Source of the DNA: Streptomyces sp. CB02366
Lineage (GTDB): Bacteria > Actinomycetota > Actinomycetes > Streptomycetales > Streptomycetaceae
Assembly: GCF_001905905.1 (NCBI RefSeq)
Contig: NZ_LIVT01000006.1
Location: forward strand, 361,723 to 425,722
DNA length: 64,000 nucleotides
Reading direction: 5' to 3'
The notes under the pieces were generated by a model. The model searched no databases. It had not been told where the DNA came from and saw only the letters and a program-made list of their open reading frames with translations. Shown in pieces: positions 51,790-60,304 of this stretch. Position 1 is the stretch's first letter; each line of letters begins with the position of its first letter. The translations under genes and the position numbers were made by a program.

Positions 51790-52980
51790 TTGCCCACCGA
51801 CGACCCCACGGGCCCCGCTCCGGAGCCGATGCACCGCCTGCGGTTCGAGGAACCCGGGCCGCCACGCACTGCCGAACTGCCCGGTGGCGCCCCCGCCTGG
51901 CTGGTCAGCCGGTACCCCGACGTACGCCAGGTGCTCTCCGACCCGCGGTTCGGCCGGGCGGGCCTGTACGCGACGGACGCCCCGGCCCTCTCCGACGTAC
52001 CGGACCTCGTCAACGACCCCGACCTGATGTTCAACCAGGACGGCCCCGACCATCTGAGGCTGCGCCGTACCCTGCGGCGCGCGTTCACCCCCAGGGCCGT
52101 CGCCCGCTGGCGGCCCTGGATCGCCGCGATAGTGGAAGAACTGCTCGACCGGCTGGAGAGGCGGGAACAGCCCGTCGACGTGGTGGCGGAGTTCGCCCTC
52201 CCGCTGCCGGCGGCGGTGATCAGCCGGCTGATGGGCCTGAACGAGTCCGCCTGGGCCCGGATGCGCCACTGGAGCGAGCACGCCTTCTCCGACGGCACCC
52301 ACGACAGCGCGCAAGTGGCTTCCGCCCTGGAGGAGTTCAGCGCGTTCGGTGCGGACCTCCTCGCCGAGCGGCGCAGGTCGCCGGGTGACGACCTGGTCAG
52401 CGGCATCGTCGCGGCGGCCGACGCGGAAGGGGGCGTCCCCGAGGCGCAATTGGTCAGCCTGGTGTGCGGGCTGGTCGTCGGCGGCCACGACAGCACGATG
52501 ACCATGCTCGGCAACGCGCTGCTCTACCTCCTGGGCGAACGCCGTGAGACCTGGCCCCGCATCGGCGCCGACGAGGAGGCCGCCGGACAGGTCGTGGACC
52601 GGCTCGTCCACCTCGTGCCCCTCGGCGACGACCGGGGGAGCACCCGGCACGCCGCCGCGGACGTCGAGGTCGGCGGGGTGACGATCCCGGCCGGAGCGAT
52701 CGTGATCGCCGACTGCGGCATGGCCAACCGCGACCCCGACGTCTTCCCGCCCGCCACCCTCCACGACCTGTTCGCCCCGCTGGAGGCGCCCACCCTCTCG
52801 TTCGGTGCGGGCCCCCACTACTGCCTGGGCGTCTGGCTGGCCCGCACCGAGCTCCAGCTCGCCCTGCACCGGCTGGCCGCCCGCTTCCCGGAGCTGCGCC
52901 TGGCCGCCCCCGTGGACGCCGTCGCCTGGCGGACCGGAACGACCTCCCGCAGCCCGCTGCGGCTCGGGGTCACCTGGTAG
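51790..52980 (+). CDS. ftdF: Cytochrome P450 of the PTM cluster
   Basis: A 396-residue bacterial class I P450. The I-helix oxygen-binding motif is GGHDST (Gly231 to Thr236) and the haem loop FGAGPHYCLG carries Cys345. It needs a ferredoxin and reductase, which are not in the cluster. It should oxidise the finished tetramate scaffold; P450s in related clusters hydroxylate or ketonise the ring system. The TTG start at 51790 is chosen because GAGGAGG lies four to five bases upstream and no ATG precedes the conserved region. It is the last gene of the operon, 48 bp after ftdE. Confidence 0.92.
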   Translation: MPTDDPTGPAPEPMHRLRFEEPGPPRTAELPGGAPAWLVSRYPDVRQVLSDPRFGRAGLYATDAPALSDVPDLVNDPDLMFNQDGPDHLRLRRTLRRAFTPRAVARWRPWIAAIVEELLDRLERREQPVDVVAEFALPLPAAVISRLMGLNESAWARMRHWSEHAFSDGTHDSAQVASALEEFSAFGADLLAERRRSPGDDLVSGIVAAADAEGGVPEAQLVSLVCGLVVGGHDSTMTMLGNALLYLLGERRETWPRIGADEEAAGQVVDRLVHLVPLGDDRGSTRHAAADVEVGGVTIPAGAIVIADCGMANRDPDVFPPATLHDLFAPLEAPTLSFGAGPHYCLGVWLARTELQLALHRLAARFPELRLAAPVDAVAWRTGTTSRSPLRLGVTW

Positions 52981-53215
52981 GCCCCGCCGGTCCGCTCCCG
53001 GGCCGGCGTACAGACTGGTCGGAGCCCACAAGGAGGGGGAGGCGGGCGCGCCGTCCGAGACGGGTGAAAGGGTGGAACTCGTCTGTCATGAGGAGTGAGG
53101 CCCGCCCGCCCCTCGACGGCGCCGAACCCTTCACGGCCTCTTCGCCACGGCCGCCCGACCGTCCCCCCCGGACCACCGCCCCGCCCGCCGGCCCCAGAGA
53201 TCCAGGAACCACCAC

Positions 53216-53551
53216 GTGCTCGTCGCCCGCTCCATCGCCCTGTTCGTCGTCGCCGCCCTTTTCGAGATCGGAGGGGCCTGGCTGGTCTGGCAGGGCATCC
53301 GTGAACACAGGGGGTGGATCTGGATCGGAGCCGGAGTGGTCGCCCTCGGCCTCTACGGAGTCGTCGCCACCCTCCAGAGCGACGACAACTTCGGGCGCAT
53401 CCTCGCGGCGTACGGCGGCGTCTTCGTCGCCGGCTCGATCGCCTGGGGCATGGTCGCCGACGGCTACCGCCCCGACCGCTTCGACGTCGTCGGGGCCCTC
53501 GTCTGCCTCGCGGGCATGGCCCTGATCATGTACGCCCCGCGCGGCGGTTGA
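53216..53551 (+). CDS. ynfA: YnfA/UPF0060 small membrane protein
   Basis: A 111-residue protein with four transmembrane helices of the small-multidrug-resistance-like UPF0060 family. The signature FEIGGAWLVWQGIREHRGW is at residues 16-34, and AAYGGVFVAGSIAWGMVADG is at residues 64-83. The role is uncertain (suspected cation or drug export). The GTG at 53216 has AGGAA upstream. The stop codon lies inside a perfect terminator palindrome. It is 235 bp after ftdF with its own likely promoter, so not treated as part of the PTM operon. Confidence 0.9.
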   Translation: MLVARSIALFVVAALFEIGGAWLVWQGIREHRGWIWIGAGVVALGLYGVVATLQSDDNFGRILAAYGGVFVAGSIAWGMVADGYRPDRFDVVGALVCLAGMALIMYAPRGG

Positions 53552-53578
53552 CCGGCCGGTCAACCGCCGCGCGGGGCG
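53533..53578. terminator. Perfect 46-bp palindrome overlapping the ynfA stop
   Basis: Two 23-bp arms (53533-53555 and 53556-53578) are exact complements with no spacer. The last seven ynfA codons, including TGA, are in the left arm. It is a very stable hairpin with no U-tract, probably acting in both directions. Confidence 0.8.
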
Positions 53579-53787
53579 GGCGCGACCCTCGTATCCAGCC
53601 TTCGCGTCCGGCCCCCGACGACGGTGGTCGCGGACGCGTGTCACCGGCCGGCGCCTCCCGGCTTCCGCCCGGGCCGCACTCCCCGGGGCGAGGACGTCGA
53701 CCGGCCCGGATCATCACGTTTGAGCACGGTGCCGGAACTGTGGCCTCCGTCACAGTCAACGCGATCATGTCCTGGTGAGATCGCCGG

Positions 53788-54789
53788 GTGCTCGGTTTCC
53801 TCTTCCGCCTCCTGCCCTTCTGGGTCCGGGAGCCCCTGTTCATCGTGGTCGGGTCGGTTTTCGGCGTACGCATCATGTATCTCGCCCTCCGCGACGGGGA
53901 AGGGACGGCAGCCGCGGTCGGTGCGGTGTTCCTGCTGTTCACCGCGGTACGCGTCCACGCGGTGGTCCGGGCCCTCCGCGCACGCGGGGACCGGGCCCCC
54001 GCAGCCTCCACGGACGACGTGGTACCCGCCGCTGCCCCGCCGCAGCCGCGACCTTCCGCGGAGCGGCGTCCCGCCGCGGCCGTCCCGGAGAAGGAACCCA
54101 ACGCGGGCCTCCAGGCCTTCGCCGCCGTGGCCGTGTTCGCGGCTCTCGGGGCCGCGCTGTGGCTGGGCCCGAGCCTGACGCCCTCCGACGGCGACGGCAC
54201 GCCTCGGGCCGCCGCTTGTCCGCGCGGACCGGACGAGGAAATACCCGGCGCCTACACGAAGACGGCCCACGCCGTCACCGGTGACGAGCTGTGCAAGGCG
54301 CTCAACAGGCCGGACCTGGCCCGCCTCCTCGGTACGCCCGGGGAGACGGCCGCCACCGCGTCCGGCACCAGCGGCACCGCGCTCCTGACCGGCGGGAAGG
54401 TCGCGCGACCGGAGGCCGAGGTCCGGTTCGACACCTACACCGTGAACGTCTCGGTCACGTACAACGAGTTGTCGATGGCGCAGTACGTGAAGCTGATGGA
54501 GTTCGGGGAGGAGACGGACGTCAGGAGGTTGCAGGTCCTCGGCCGCCCCGCGGTCCTCTCCTCCGGTCACACCATGGCGATCGAGATCGATCTCGGAAGC
54601 GGCGGAACCGGCGGTCCTGTGGGGCAGGGCCCCCTGGCCAGAACGCTGTCCGTGGCCCTGGACGAGGAGGATCGGGGCGGCTACGGCGAATTCACCGTGT
54701 GGAGCGAGTCCGGAGCTCTCCCCGACGACAGCGCGCTCCTCGATATCGCCGAGGCGGTTCTCCCGGCGATCCCCGAGCGGGCCGGGTGA
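53788..54789 (+). CDS. Actinobacterial membrane protein with extracytoplasmic domain (DUF6215-like)
   Basis: A 333-residue protein. Two hydrophobic helices lie in residues 10-60, a disordered Pro/Ala-rich linker at 70-105, and a third helix at 108-130 (LQAFAAVAVFAALGAALWLG). A soluble domain of about 200 residues with two Cys (ACPRGPDEEIPGAYTKTAHA, then TGDELCKALNR) follows. The domain looks like the Streptomyces family known as DUF6215, which often occurs in several copies per genome and has no known function. The GTG start at 53788 is weakly supported by GAGA upstream. Isolated gene. Confidence 0.75.
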   Translation: MLGFLFRLLPFWVREPLFIVVGSVFGVRIMYLALRDGEGTAAAVGAVFLLFTAVRVHAVVRALRARGDRAPAASTDDVVPAAAPPQPRPSAERRPAAAVPEKEPNAGLQAFAAVAVFAALGAALWLGPSLTPSDGDGTPRAAACPRGPDEEIPGAYTKTAHAVTGDELCKALNRPDLARLLGTPGETAATASGTSGTALLTGGKVARPEAEVRFDTYTVNVSVTYNELSMAQYVKLMEFGEETDVRRLQVLGRPAVLSSGHTMAIEIDLGSGGTGGPVGQGPLARTLSVALDEEDRGGYGEFTVWSESGALPDDSALLDIAEAVLPAIPERAG

Positions 54790-55295
54790 CCCTGCCGACA
54801 TGAGCCCGCGGGGCTTTCCTCACCCCCCGGCGCCTTGACCGGCGAGCACGGTCACCCTAACGGGGTAATGCCCGGCAGGCCACGGGCCAGTACCTTGAGA
54901 AAAGCCACGAAAAAGGCGGGTGACGGGGCTTCAGCCACCCCTCTGCCGGAGCGCCCCACCCGGTTTGCCCAGCACCCGTAGCAGAAGCGCGACGAGAGGC
55001 CGACGAGGCCGCTTCTGTTCCCTGTCCCAGGACATGACCGGCTGCGGGAGCATGCGGTCGCGTGACGATCGACGTCATGTCGGTCACGCCTCGGTGAGCA
55101 GCCGCCAGGCGGCCTTCCTCGTCTTCCGGTCGCGCGGCCGTCTCCCAGCCCCCGGCATCGCTCATCGCGCTGCCTCTCGATTTCCCTCCGCTTCGGCCCA
55201 CGAGCCGCCGCGTCACCCTCTCGTGCCCCGCCGCGCCCCGGCGCCACCGAGGCACGGAACGCGCACAACGCCCCCGCCTCAAAAGGAGTCGACCT
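54790..55295. other. Intergenic region without supported gene
   Basis: About 500 bp. A leftward frame of ~100 codons starting near 55165 (MSDAGGWETAARPEDEEGRL) has neither a convincing ribosome site nor a recognisable domain. Another leftward frame ends in VLARGLPGITPLG at 54852. Either could be a remnant, but I do not annotate them. The promoter of the 503-residue gene must be here; AAAAGGAG marks its ribosome site. Confidence 0.4.
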
Positions 55296-56807
55296 ATGAG
55301 CGCATGTGGTTGCGAGCAGTCCCCGATCACCCCTGGCGGTTGCCCGCCCCCCAAGCCGGCCTGCCCACCCGCCGCCTGTGCCGGTTCCCCGCGGTGCGAT
55401 CGGTGCGAGACGACCCCGCTGCGCGACTCCGCGCCGTACCGGGTCGCGGCGACCGTGAGCAGCACAGACCCGACGCCGTACTACACCATCGCCAACACCC
55501 ATGCCGCACTGGATCCCGTCGTCGCCCAGACCATCCTGAACAGCGGCACGGGCACCTTCCCGGCCGACGACGGGACGCACAACGGCCAGCACACCTGGCT
55601 CGCCGGAGTCGTGCGCGTCGACCCCGCCTCCCTGCGCGGCGACCCCGCCACCGTCACGATCAGCGCCTCGGTGCACGTCCACAACGACGGCCCGAGTACG
55701 GCCTGCCGGCTCTACGGACGGTTCGCCCTGTGGAACGGCACGACCCCGATCCGCACCGACCTCCTCGGCCCGCCCGACCTGGCGGCGGGCGGTGACGACC
55801 ACGGCGTCATCCCGCCGACCACCGTGCCCCTCGCGGACGTCCTCGCCGGAAAGGTCGTCGTCGAGCTCAACCTGGAGACGGGCAACGACGACGCCTGTCG
55901 GGTCGGCCCCAAGCAGTGGACCGTCGACAGCTTCGTCCTCACCGTCCAGGCGTCCTCCCCGGGCTGCGGCAGAACCTTCCTGCGTACGACCTGCCGCGAC
56001 TGCGACGGCGCGGTCACCTGCACGACCGACACCCTCGACGGTTCGTCCCGCCCCTACGCCCCGGTCCCGCCGGTGGTCCCGGTCTCCTCCTGCCAGGACG
56101 GGTGCGTCACCGCCCGTCCTCCGTGCCTCTCCACCGACCGGGGCAACGCCCTCACCCGCGGCAGCGACGGGTGCCTGTACGCGCCCGACGCGCCTGTCCT
56201 GGACCCGTCCCCGTGCAATGCCGCACGGCACACGACCGGTGGACTGCTCGTGCCGCGGGTCGACGTGAGGGGTATCGCTCCCGGCGGCAACAGCGGCGCC
56301 GAACGGTCGGTGGACATCGACGTCACCGGGACGCCCGGCTGCCCCGAGCGGTGGGTGGTCGGCGCCCGCCTCACCCCGGTGAGCGCCTTCCTCAACACCG
56401 AGCGGCAGCACGCCAACCTCCTGGCCCGGGCCGGCACCGACGTGCCGATCTCCGAGTCCGACATCGTGCTCCCGGAAGCCGGTGTCTACCACATCGACAG
56501 CGATGTGCGGTACGCGCTCGGTTCCGCCACGGGCGGGAGCGGCTACATCATCGGCTGGCTCCGGGACGAGACCACGGACACCCTCCTGACGAGCTTCACC
56601 CAGATCGCGGCGATCAACGCGGAGCGGCAGGAGCAGCAAGGCGGAACCACCCACATCATGACCGAGTACGCGGTCGCCTCCGGACCCCGGACGGTCCGCC
56701 TGCACCTCATGTTCGTCCCCACCGGCGGCAAGATCTCCAACGCCGAGGCCGGCGGGACGGACAGCAACGGCGCGACCCGGATGCGTTTCCTCAAGGTCAG
56801 GGACTAA
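55296..56807 (+). CDS. Cysteine-rich protein of unknown function, possible C1q/TNF-like C-terminal fold
   Basis: A 503-residue protein with a very strong AAAAGGAG ribosome site. The first 45 residues hold eight Cys and many Pro (MSACGCEQ, GGCPPPKPACPPAACA), with no signal peptide or transmembrane helix. A middle beta-rich region (60-240) has an HNDGPSTACRLYGRFALWN stretch. A second Cys cluster (CGRTFLRTTCRDCDGAVTC) follows. The last ~150 residues look like a jelly roll: AGVYHIDSDVRYALGSATGG, GYIIGWLRDETTDTLL and a TVRLHLMFVP closing strand. It resembles structural or adhesin-type proteins. I do not recognise a family and give no function. The stop codon abuts the second MITE-like element. Confidence 0.75.
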   Translation: MSACGCEQSPITPGGCPPPKPACPPAACAGSPRCDRCETTPLRDSAPYRVAATVSSTDPTPYYTIANTHAALDPVVAQTILNSGTGTFPADDGTHNGQHTWLAGVVRVDPASLRGDPATVTISASVHVHNDGPSTACRLYGRFALWNGTTPIRTDLLGPPDLAAGGDDHGVIPPTTVPLADVLAGKVVVELNLETGNDDACRVGPKQWTVDSFVLTVQASSPGCGRTFLRTTCRDCDGAVTCTTDTLDGSSRPYAPVPPVVPVSSCQDGCVTARPPCLSTDRGNALTRGSDGCLYAPDAPVLDPSPCNAARHTTGGLLVPRVDVRGIAPGGNSGAERSVDIDVTGTPGCPERWVVGARLTPVSAFLNTERQHANLLARAGTDVPISESDIVLPEAGVYHIDSDVRYALGSATGGSGYIIGWLRDETTDTLLTSFTQIAAINAERQEQQGGTTHIMTEYAVASGPRTVRLHLMFVPTGGKISNAEAGGTDSNGATRMRFLKVRD

Positions 56808-56969
56808 GGGTTGTCCCGCAGTCCCCGACGGGCGCACGACGACGGCTGCGGCACCTCGCCGCGTTGTCGGAACATCCGCGTACATCCGGTATGCGGATGC
56901 CGCCCCGCCTTGCGGTGCACCGCCTCCGACGCCGTGCGCCGATCCACCGGGAATGGCGGGACAGCCCTT
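56806..56969. mobile_element. Second MITE-like element, related interior to the one at 1.3 kb
   Basis: Ends AAGGGTTGTCCCGC and (complement of the right end) AAGGGCTGTCCCGC, one mismatch. The interior shares blocks with the first element in opposite orientation: CTCGCCGCGTTGTCGG (56855-56870), TACATCCGGTAT (56881-56892) and CCGCCTTGCG (56905-56914), and has the same type of central hairpin. It has no coding capacity. It fills the gap between two convergent genes and touches both stop codons. No clear target duplication. Confidence 0.72.
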
Positions 56970-58424
56970 TCAGGAGAGGCGCCGCCGCCGTGCCGTCAGG
57001 GCGTAGCAGGCGAGGAGGGCGAGGGTGAAGGCGATGCCGATGACAGCCGCCTGCCGCATGTCGGGCACCTTCACCGCCGTCGCCGCGACCGCGAGGACGC
57101 CGAGCCCCGCGACGACCGCGAGCTTGTCGCCGCCCCGGACGGAGAAGCCGGTGAACTCCTCGGGGTGCGCGGCGCGGTGGCGCCGGAAGGCGATGTACGA
57201 GGCCAGGATGAGCAGCCACACCAGCATCACCGCGAAGATCGCGATCGACATCATGACGCCGAAGAGGCCGCTGACGTCGTAGAAGGCGAGCAGGGCCGCG
57301 GCCGCGATGCCCAGGGTGGACGCGGCGATCGCGACCGCCGGGACGCCCCGGCGGTTGAGCCGGGCCAGCGCCTTCGGCGCGAGGCCGTCGTCGCCGAGCG
57401 AGTGGAGCAGCCGGGAGGCCCCGTACAGATGGGCGTTGGCGGCGGACATGGCGGCGATGAGCACGACCGCGTTGGTGAGGGTCGCGGCGGCGGGCACGCC
57501 GATCTCGGAGAAGACCCGGACGAAGGGGCTCGCCTCCACGCTTCCGTCACCGTCCGCCATCCGGCGCCAGGGGATCAGGGCCAGCACCAGGGTGATGGAG
57601 AGCAGGTAGAAGAAGCTGAGCCGCCATGCCAGTTGGCGCATCGCGGTGCGTATGGTGCGCTGCGGGTCGGCGGCCTCGGCGGAGGCGATGGCGACGACCT
57701 CGAAGCCGGCGTACGCGAACATCACCACGGACATGGCCAGCCAGATCGAGCTCAGGCCGTGCGGGAGGAAGCCGCCGTCGTCGGTGAGGTGCGCGAAGCC
57801 GGTGGCCTCGGTGTCCGGCAGCCCGAAGAGGACCAGCAGGGCCGCGCAGAGAATGAAGGCGCACAGGGCCGTCACCTTGATGGTGGAGAGCCAGAACTCG
57901 GTGGTGCCGAAGGACTTCACGCTGATCACGTTGACCGCGAGGACGATCGCCGCGACGGCGAGGATCGCCACCGACATCGGCACCGCCGGCCACCACCAGC
58001 GGATGTAGAGCGCGGAGGCGACGACCTCGGTGCCGATGACGACGACGGCGCTGAACCAGTACAGCCAGCTGCTGAGGAAGCCGGCCCAGGGGCTCAGATA
58101 GCGGCCGGCGATGGTGCCGAACGAGCCCTGGACGGGGTGGGCGGCGGACATCTCGCCGAGCAGCACGGCGATGATCGCGACCAGGACCGCCCCGATCACG
58201 TACGAGACGATCACGGCGGGCCCGGCGACGGACATCGCCGAACCGGAGCCGAGGAAGAGGCCGGTGCCGAGCGCGGAGCCCAGCCCGATCATGGTGGTCT
58301 GCCGGTGGGTGAGCGAGCGGACCAGCCCCTTGCCGGGCCCGGGGCCCGAGTCGGTGTCGGGCGCGGGTCTGGCGCCGTCGGCGGTCGCCGGGGCGGGGGG
58401 TGCGGAGTCGCTGGGTGAGGCCAT
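56970..58424 (-). CDS. Amino-acid permease (APC superfamily, AAT type)
   Basis: A 484-residue permease with 12 transmembrane helices. The first helix carries TMIGLGSALGTGLFLGSGSA (unwound substrate-binding segment), followed by AVLLGEMSAAHPVQGSFG, which marks the AAT (aromatic/GABA/lysine permease-like) group. It imports an amino acid with protons. ATG 58424 is used; a GTG 21 bases upstream is also possible. It is the last of six leftward genes after a catabolic run with kynureninase, so tryptophan or kynurenine uptake is an attractive but unproven idea. Confidence 0.88.
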   Translation of the reverse strand: MASPSDSAPPAPATADGARPAPDTDSGPGPGKGLVRSLTHRQTTMIGLGSALGTGLFLGSGSAMSVAGPAVIVSYVIGAVLVAIIAVLLGEMSAAHPVQGSFGTIAGRYLSPWAGFLSSWLYWFSAVVVIGTEVVASALYIRWWWPAVPMSVAILAVAAIVLAVNVISVKSFGTTEFWLSTIKVTALCAFILCAALLVLFGLPDTEATGFAHLTDDGGFLPHGLSSIWLAMSVVMFAYAGFEVVAIASAEAADPQRTIRTAMRQLAWRLSFFYLLSITLVLALIPWRRMADGDGSVEASPFVRVFSEIGVPAAATLTNAVVLIAAMSAANAHLYGASRLLHSLGDDGLAPKALARLNRRGVPAVAIAASTLGIAAAALLAFYDVSGLFGVMMSIAIFAVMLVWLLILASYIAFRRHRAAHPEEFTGFSVRGGDKLAVVAGLGVLAVAATAVKVPDMRQAAVIGIAFTLALLACYALTARRRRLS

Positions 58425-58467
58425 GGCGGTGGGGCCCTTCTGCACGGGGGTGGACGACGGGGGAGGG

Positions 58468-60231
58468 TCAGAACTCGCTGGTGCGGAACGGCTTGGCGGG
58501 GGCGTCGAGGTCGGGCTTGCCCAGGACCTTCGACGACAGGGCGTAGATGCCGTGGTTGGTCAGGGCCCAGGCGATGTTCCGGTCCCACTCCACGTAGACC
58601 CCGTGGGTCTGGTTGCCGTACGCGTACTCCGCCGTGTCGCGGCCGTACGCCTTCGGCACGAAGTACGCGGAGACCTCCGGGTCGGCCGGGTCCGACACGT
58701 CGAAGAACTGCACGCCCGCGTTGTAGAAGCCGTAGCCGAGGGTGCCGGCGTCGTGCTTGCCCGGATTGGTGTAGTAGCCGGTCCGCTTGGGGCCGAAGCT
58801 GCCGCGCCGCTGGCAGTAGTCCGTGATACCGGCCGACCTGGGCGGCACCGGGCGGGGGAGGACGCCGACGACACGGGGGTTCTCCGGGTCCTCGGCGTCG
58901 ATCTGGTAGACGTCCTTGTAGGGCTCGTAGCAGTCCTCGGTGAGCGGGTAGCCGGAGTAGTAGATCATTCCGGTCTTCTCGTACTGGGAGACGTCGATGT
59001 TGTCGCCCTCGGTGCCCGAGACCGACGCCGGGAGGTCGAGGTGGCTCACGGTCCGCAGGTTCGACGGGTCGGAGACGTCGAGGACCGTCAGGCCGTAGCC
59101 GCCCATCGCGGCGAAGGCGTAACGTCCGCCCTTCTCCACGGGCTTGGGGAGGAAGAGCGGCATCCGGGCGCCCATCCAGCTGGTGCGGTTGCCGCAGCGC
59201 GGGTTCTGCCGGTAGGCCGTGTCCTCGCCGGTGCGCTGGCCCGGCAGGTGCCAGGTGTCCAGGAGCCTGGGGCGCGCGGGGTCGGACATGTCCCAGGACT
59301 GGTAGCCGGCCGAGTGGAGGTTGGTGGGGTACTCGGTGCCGGAGTAGGTGTCGTCGGGCGCGGTGGCGATGAACATGTACTTGTCGCCCGTCCAGTACGG
59401 CACGTCGATCGAGCCGGAGCCCTGCTGGGCGGTGGCCGGGTCGCTGCGCAGCGGGTCGGTCTGGGTGGAGTCGGTGGAGACGGTCGACAGGAGCTTCCAG
59501 TCCTTCTTCCGCGGGCCGTCGAGGCGGTACACCTTGAAGCCCTTGAGCCCCGGCTTCTCCCGCAGCTTCCGCACGCCGTCGGGGTTGTTGTACTTGTCGA
59601 GCGGAGGGTGGTCGGAGAGTTCGGAGATCTGCCGCCTGCTCTCGAAGCTCTGCACCATGACGTAGGCGTTCAGCTTCTTGTTCCACTGGACGGTGGAGGC
59701 GCCCCAGTAGTCGTGCGCCGCCCAGTCGCCGTTGGCCCGGGTCTCGTCGCCGCCGACGTCCTCGCGGCTCATCCGCTCGACGACCCTCACCTTCCGCACG
59801 TCGGTGATGTCGTAGACGCGGCCCTCGGAGCGGTCGTACTGGAAGAGGTAGCGGCGGCCGTCGAAGTCGACGACGTTCTGCCAGGTGTGGAAGTAGTCGG
59901 GGGTGAAGTCGGCGCCCTCGTACGCCGCTTCGACCTTCATGTTCTTGATGTACGAGCGGGTGTCGTAGGCGGCGTTGCGCCCCGGGAAGGGGTGGTCGGA
60001 CTCCTCGTCGACGGGGGTGAGGGCGGGGTGCCGGAACGTACCGTCGAGTTGCATGCCGTACGCGCCCGGATCGGCCGGCCCGGGGCGGCGGTCGGCGCAG
60101 ACGGCGCGGACGTTCGGGTCGGCGGCGGCGGTCGCGGTGTCCGCGCCGGACGCGCCGGGGACGAGCAGTCCGGCGGTGACGGCGGCCGCGGCGACGGTGG
60201 CGAGAGCCGTGTTCCTGCGGGTGAAGCGCAT
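58468..60231 (-). CDS. Secreted LVIVD-repeat protein (beta-propeller-like)
   Basis: A 587-residue protein with a signal peptide (MRFTRRNTALATVAAAAVTA, then GLLVPGASGAD, cleavage near residue 30). The mature part has several propeller-type repeats with the LVIVD hallmark: YGLTVLDVSDPSNLRTV, VQFFDVSDPADPEVSAY and YDITDVRKVRVVERM. These repeats form a beta-propeller surface; no enzyme motif is evident. It lies between kynureninase and an amino-acid permease, in the same direction and with short gaps (73 and 43 bp), hence probably in the same operon. A role in capturing substrate outside the membrane is conceivable but not shown. Confidence 0.83.
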   Translation of the reverse strand: MRFTRRNTALATVAAAAVTAGLLVPGASGADTATAAADPNVRAVCADRRPGPADPGAYGMQLDGTFRHPALTPVDEESDHPFPGRNAAYDTRSYIKNMKVEAAYEGADFTPDYFHTWQNVVDFDGRRYLFQYDRSEGRVYDITDVRKVRVVERMSREDVGGDETRANGDWAAHDYWGASTVQWNKKLNAYVMVQSFESRRQISELSDHPPLDKYNNPDGVRKLREKPGLKGFKVYRLDGPRKKDWKLLSTVSTDSTQTDPLRSDPATAQQGSGSIDVPYWTGDKYMFIATAPDDTYSGTEYPTNLHSAGYQSWDMSDPARPRLLDTWHLPGQRTGEDTAYRQNPRCGNRTSWMGARMPLFLPKPVEKGGRYAFAAMGGYGLTVLDVSDPSNLRTVSHLDLPASVSGTEGDNIDVSQYEKTGMIYYSGYPLTEDCYEPYKDVYQIDAEDPENPRVVGVLPRPVPPRSAGITDYCQRRGSFGPKRTGYYTNPGKHDAGTLGYGFYNAGVQFFDVSDPADPEVSAYFVPKAYGRDTAEYAYGNQTHGVYVEWDRNIAWALTNHGIYALSSKVLGKPDLDAPAKPFRTSEF

Positions 60232-60304
60232 CGGACGGTCCTTTCGGGGCGGGAAGGGGCAGGGCGGGGAGGGACGGTCGGGGAGGGGCGGACGGGGGAG
60301 GGGC

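Noticed and set aside
53216..53551. ynfA as the exporter gene of the PTM cluster
   Set aside because: It is separated by 235 bp, has its own ribosome site and terminator, belongs to a general small membrane family, and is not part of known ftd-type clusters.
54857..55465. Leftward frame of about 200 codons before the cysteine-rich gene
   Set aside because: No domain, no ribosome site at a plausible start, and unusual composition. At most a relic.
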